24,390 bases of DNA, taken from positions 1 to 24,390 of the forward strand of contig JAITJA010000086.1 in NCBI GenBank assembly GCA_031279175.1, given 5' to 3'. This document shows positions 23,421 to 24,390 of the stretch, one piece after another. The notes under the pieces are model-generated. The model did no database searches, was not told the DNA's origin, and saw only the letters and a list, made by a program, of their open reading frames with translations. A program made the translations under genes and the position numbers. Source of the stretch: Odoribacteraceae bacterium (GTDB lineage Bacteria; Bacteroidota; Bacteroidia; Bacteroidales; Marinifilaceae). Each line of letters starts with the position of its first letter. The stretch's first letter is position 1.

Positions 23421-24029
23421 ATGTACGCGCGATTATTCGAGGACAATCCCAACGAAAAGGAGATCCGAAAGATCGTCGACCTGCTGCAACGAGGCGGCGT
23501 GATCATTTACCCGACAGACACGATTTACGCCATCGGGTGCGATATCTTTAACGCGAAAGCCGTGCAACGGGTATCGGCCCTGCGAGGAATGAAACCCGAA
23601 AAGGCCCACTTCTCCATGATATGCAAGGACCTGAGCGAGGTCGCCACCTACGCGAAGGTGACGAACGAGGTCTTCCGCGTGATGAAACGATGCCTGCCAG
23701 GACCGTTCACTTTCGTGCTCCCGGGCACGACAAGGCTGCCCAACCTGCTCATGATGAAAAGAAAGACCATCGGCATCCGCGTGCCCGATAATTTTATCAC
23801 GCGAGCCATCACGACCGCCATGGGATCGCCCCTCCTGACGACTTCCGTGAAGGGCGCGCCCGGCGAGGACGAGGAGTATATCACTGATCCCGAGCTGATC
23901 CACGAGAAGTACGAGTCGCTCGTCGATCTCGTGATCGGCGGGGAATACGGGAAGAATATCCCCTCGACCGTCGTCGACTGCACGGGCGACGAGATCACGA
24001 TCACGAGGCAAGGACTGGGCATTTTCTAA
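23421..24029 (+). CDS. YrdC/Sua5-family protein, YciO-like
   Basis: 202 residues. The family core is clear: GGVIIYPTDTIYAIGCDIFN, PGPFTFVLPGTT, KRKTIGIRVPDN and SPLLTTSVKGAPGED. Sua5/TsaC members make threonylcarbamoyl-AMP for the t6A modification of tRNA. The start (DNPNEKEIRKIVDLLQRGG), RKTIGIRVP and TTVVDCTGDE closely resemble E. coli YciO, and the segment after the first motif reads LRGMKPEKAHFSMICKDLSE rather than the KxR-KPL pattern of TsaC. YciO shares the fold, but its role is not settled, so t6A synthesis by this protein should not be assumed. It starts 12 bp after the transaldolase stop and ends the operon, followed by a terminator. Confidence 0.88.
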   Translation: MYARLFEDNPNEKEIRKIVDLLQRGGVIIYPTDTIYAIGCDIFNAKAVQRVSALRGMKPEKAHFSMICKDLSEVATYAKVTNEVFRVMKRCLPGPFTFVLPGTTRLPNLLMMKRKTIGIRVPDNFITRAITTAMGSPLLTTSVKGAPGEDEEYITDPELIHEKYESLVDLVIGGEYGKNIPSTVVDCTGDEITITRQGLGIF

Positions 24030-24041
24030 ACCGATTACTCT

Positions 24042-24078
24042 TTCGCCCCCATCGATCGCGGGGCGAATCCTTAATTTT
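24042..24078 (+). terminator. Terminator at the end of the glycosyltransferase-to-yciO gene run
   Basis: TTCGCCCC (24042-24049) pairs with GGGGCGAA (24060-24067) around a 10-nt loop and is followed by the T-rich TCCTTAATTTT. It lies 13 bp after the yciO-like stop. Confidence 0.85.
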
Positions 24079-24089
24079 ATATTCGTTAG

Positions 24090-24117
24090 CAAGGTCCCCG
24101 GGATACCGGGGGCCTTG
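24090..24117. other. Strong GC-rich stem-loop
   Basis: CAAGGTCCCCGG (24090-24101) pairs with CCGGGGGCCTTG (24106-24117) in a 12-bp stem with one T-G pair and a GATA loop. It lies 12 bp after the previous terminator's T tract. Neither flank has a T run, so it is not a standard terminator on its own. It may back up the first one or protect an RNA 3' end. Confidence 0.55.
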
Positions 24118-24390
24118 TCGCGCGAATGGAAACATGCCGCGCGGGGACGCGGGACGCGCCTGCACGGGACGCGAACACCCCCTCCCCGTTTTAACATCGT
24201 TGACATATTTTCGCGTTCGGGCGACCCGCTACCACCGGGAAAAACCTCCCGGTTTACGCGACGCGCGCGCGAAAAGTACCCGGAATCGTGGCCGCGCGAG
24301 CACGCGACAAGGGGGTTTTTACTCGCGACGAGACAGTGAATTTTCGCGAACACGCCCCGCGACACGCGAGAAGCCTTCGCGAACTCGCGA
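24118..24390. other. Non-coding, CGCG-rich end of window
   Basis: No convincing gene. The tetranucleotide CGCG occurs roughly twenty times, often as ACGCG or CGCGA. A hairpin ACCGGGA-AAAACC-TCCCGGT (24234-24253) lies in the middle, and TATTTTCG (24206-24213) is a one-mismatch -7-like element on the plus strand. A gene may begin just beyond the window. Confidence 0.45.

Noticed and set aside
24115..24339. 74-codon open frame after the last gene
   Set aside because: Arginine/proline-rich product without domain, overlapping a hairpin and CGCG-rich non-coding DNA, with no promoter of good quality.

Overview
The window is GC-rich and looks like a chromosomal segment of a member of the Bacteroidota, probably Bacteroidales. 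Supporting signs are two SusC-type TonB-dependent receptors with an N-terminal carboxypeptidase-regulatory-like domain, lipoproteins whose lipobox cysteine is followed by acidic residues (surface-export type), families largely confined to this phylum (DUF4374, DUF4876, DUF6850), an RprX-like hybrid kinase, and promoters of the phylum's TTG / TAnnTTTG type. Genus cannot be decided from the sequence alone. I see no tRNA, rRNA, CRISPR array, insertion sequence or phage gene.

Layout. (1) 1-6704, all on the plus strand: the 3' part of dprA, then gdhA (glutamate dehydrogenase) with its own promoter and a strong terminator, then tatD and a type I asparaginase separated by 1 bp, then a hybrid histidine kinase with receiver and Hpt domains. 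(2) 6705-7091: a gene-free gap between convergent genes. (3) 7092-11906, minus strand: a three-gene operon of TonB receptor, DUF4374 lipoprotein and ferric-reductase-like membrane protein. Its first two genes match the xenosiderophore utilisation locus (xusAB), but the third is not the usual PepSY reductase. (4) 11907-12290: a divergent control region. (5) 12291-18155, plus strand: a second three-gene outer-membrane operon of TonB receptor, DUF4876 lipoprotein and DUF6850 beta-barrel-like protein. (6) 18156-18509: a 21-bp tandem array with palindromic junctions, and next to it a branched terminator. (7) 18510-19700, minus strand: a phosphofructokinase with residues typical of pyrophosphate dependence. 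(8) 19811-24029, plus strand: glycosyltransferase, ECF sigma factor (10-bp gene overlap), OmpH/Skp-like protein, START/SRPBCC protein, small transaldolase and a YrdC/YciO-family protein, closed by a terminator. (9) 24030-24390: non-coding, hairpin-bearing and CGCG-rich.

How the genes may work together. The centre of the window (7.1-18.2 kb) is the accessory part: two outer-membrane uptake systems facing away from one control region, which suggests joint response to one nutrient or metal signal. By homology the left one handles a siderophore or other iron chelate: receptor, surface binding lipoprotein and inner-membrane reductase. The substrate of the right one is unknown. The flanks are housekeeping: nitrogen assimilation (gdhA, ansA), glycolysis and pentose-phosphate sugars (PPi-PFK, transaldolase), envelope functions (glycosyltransferase, OmpH) and regulation (hybrid kinase, ECF sigma).
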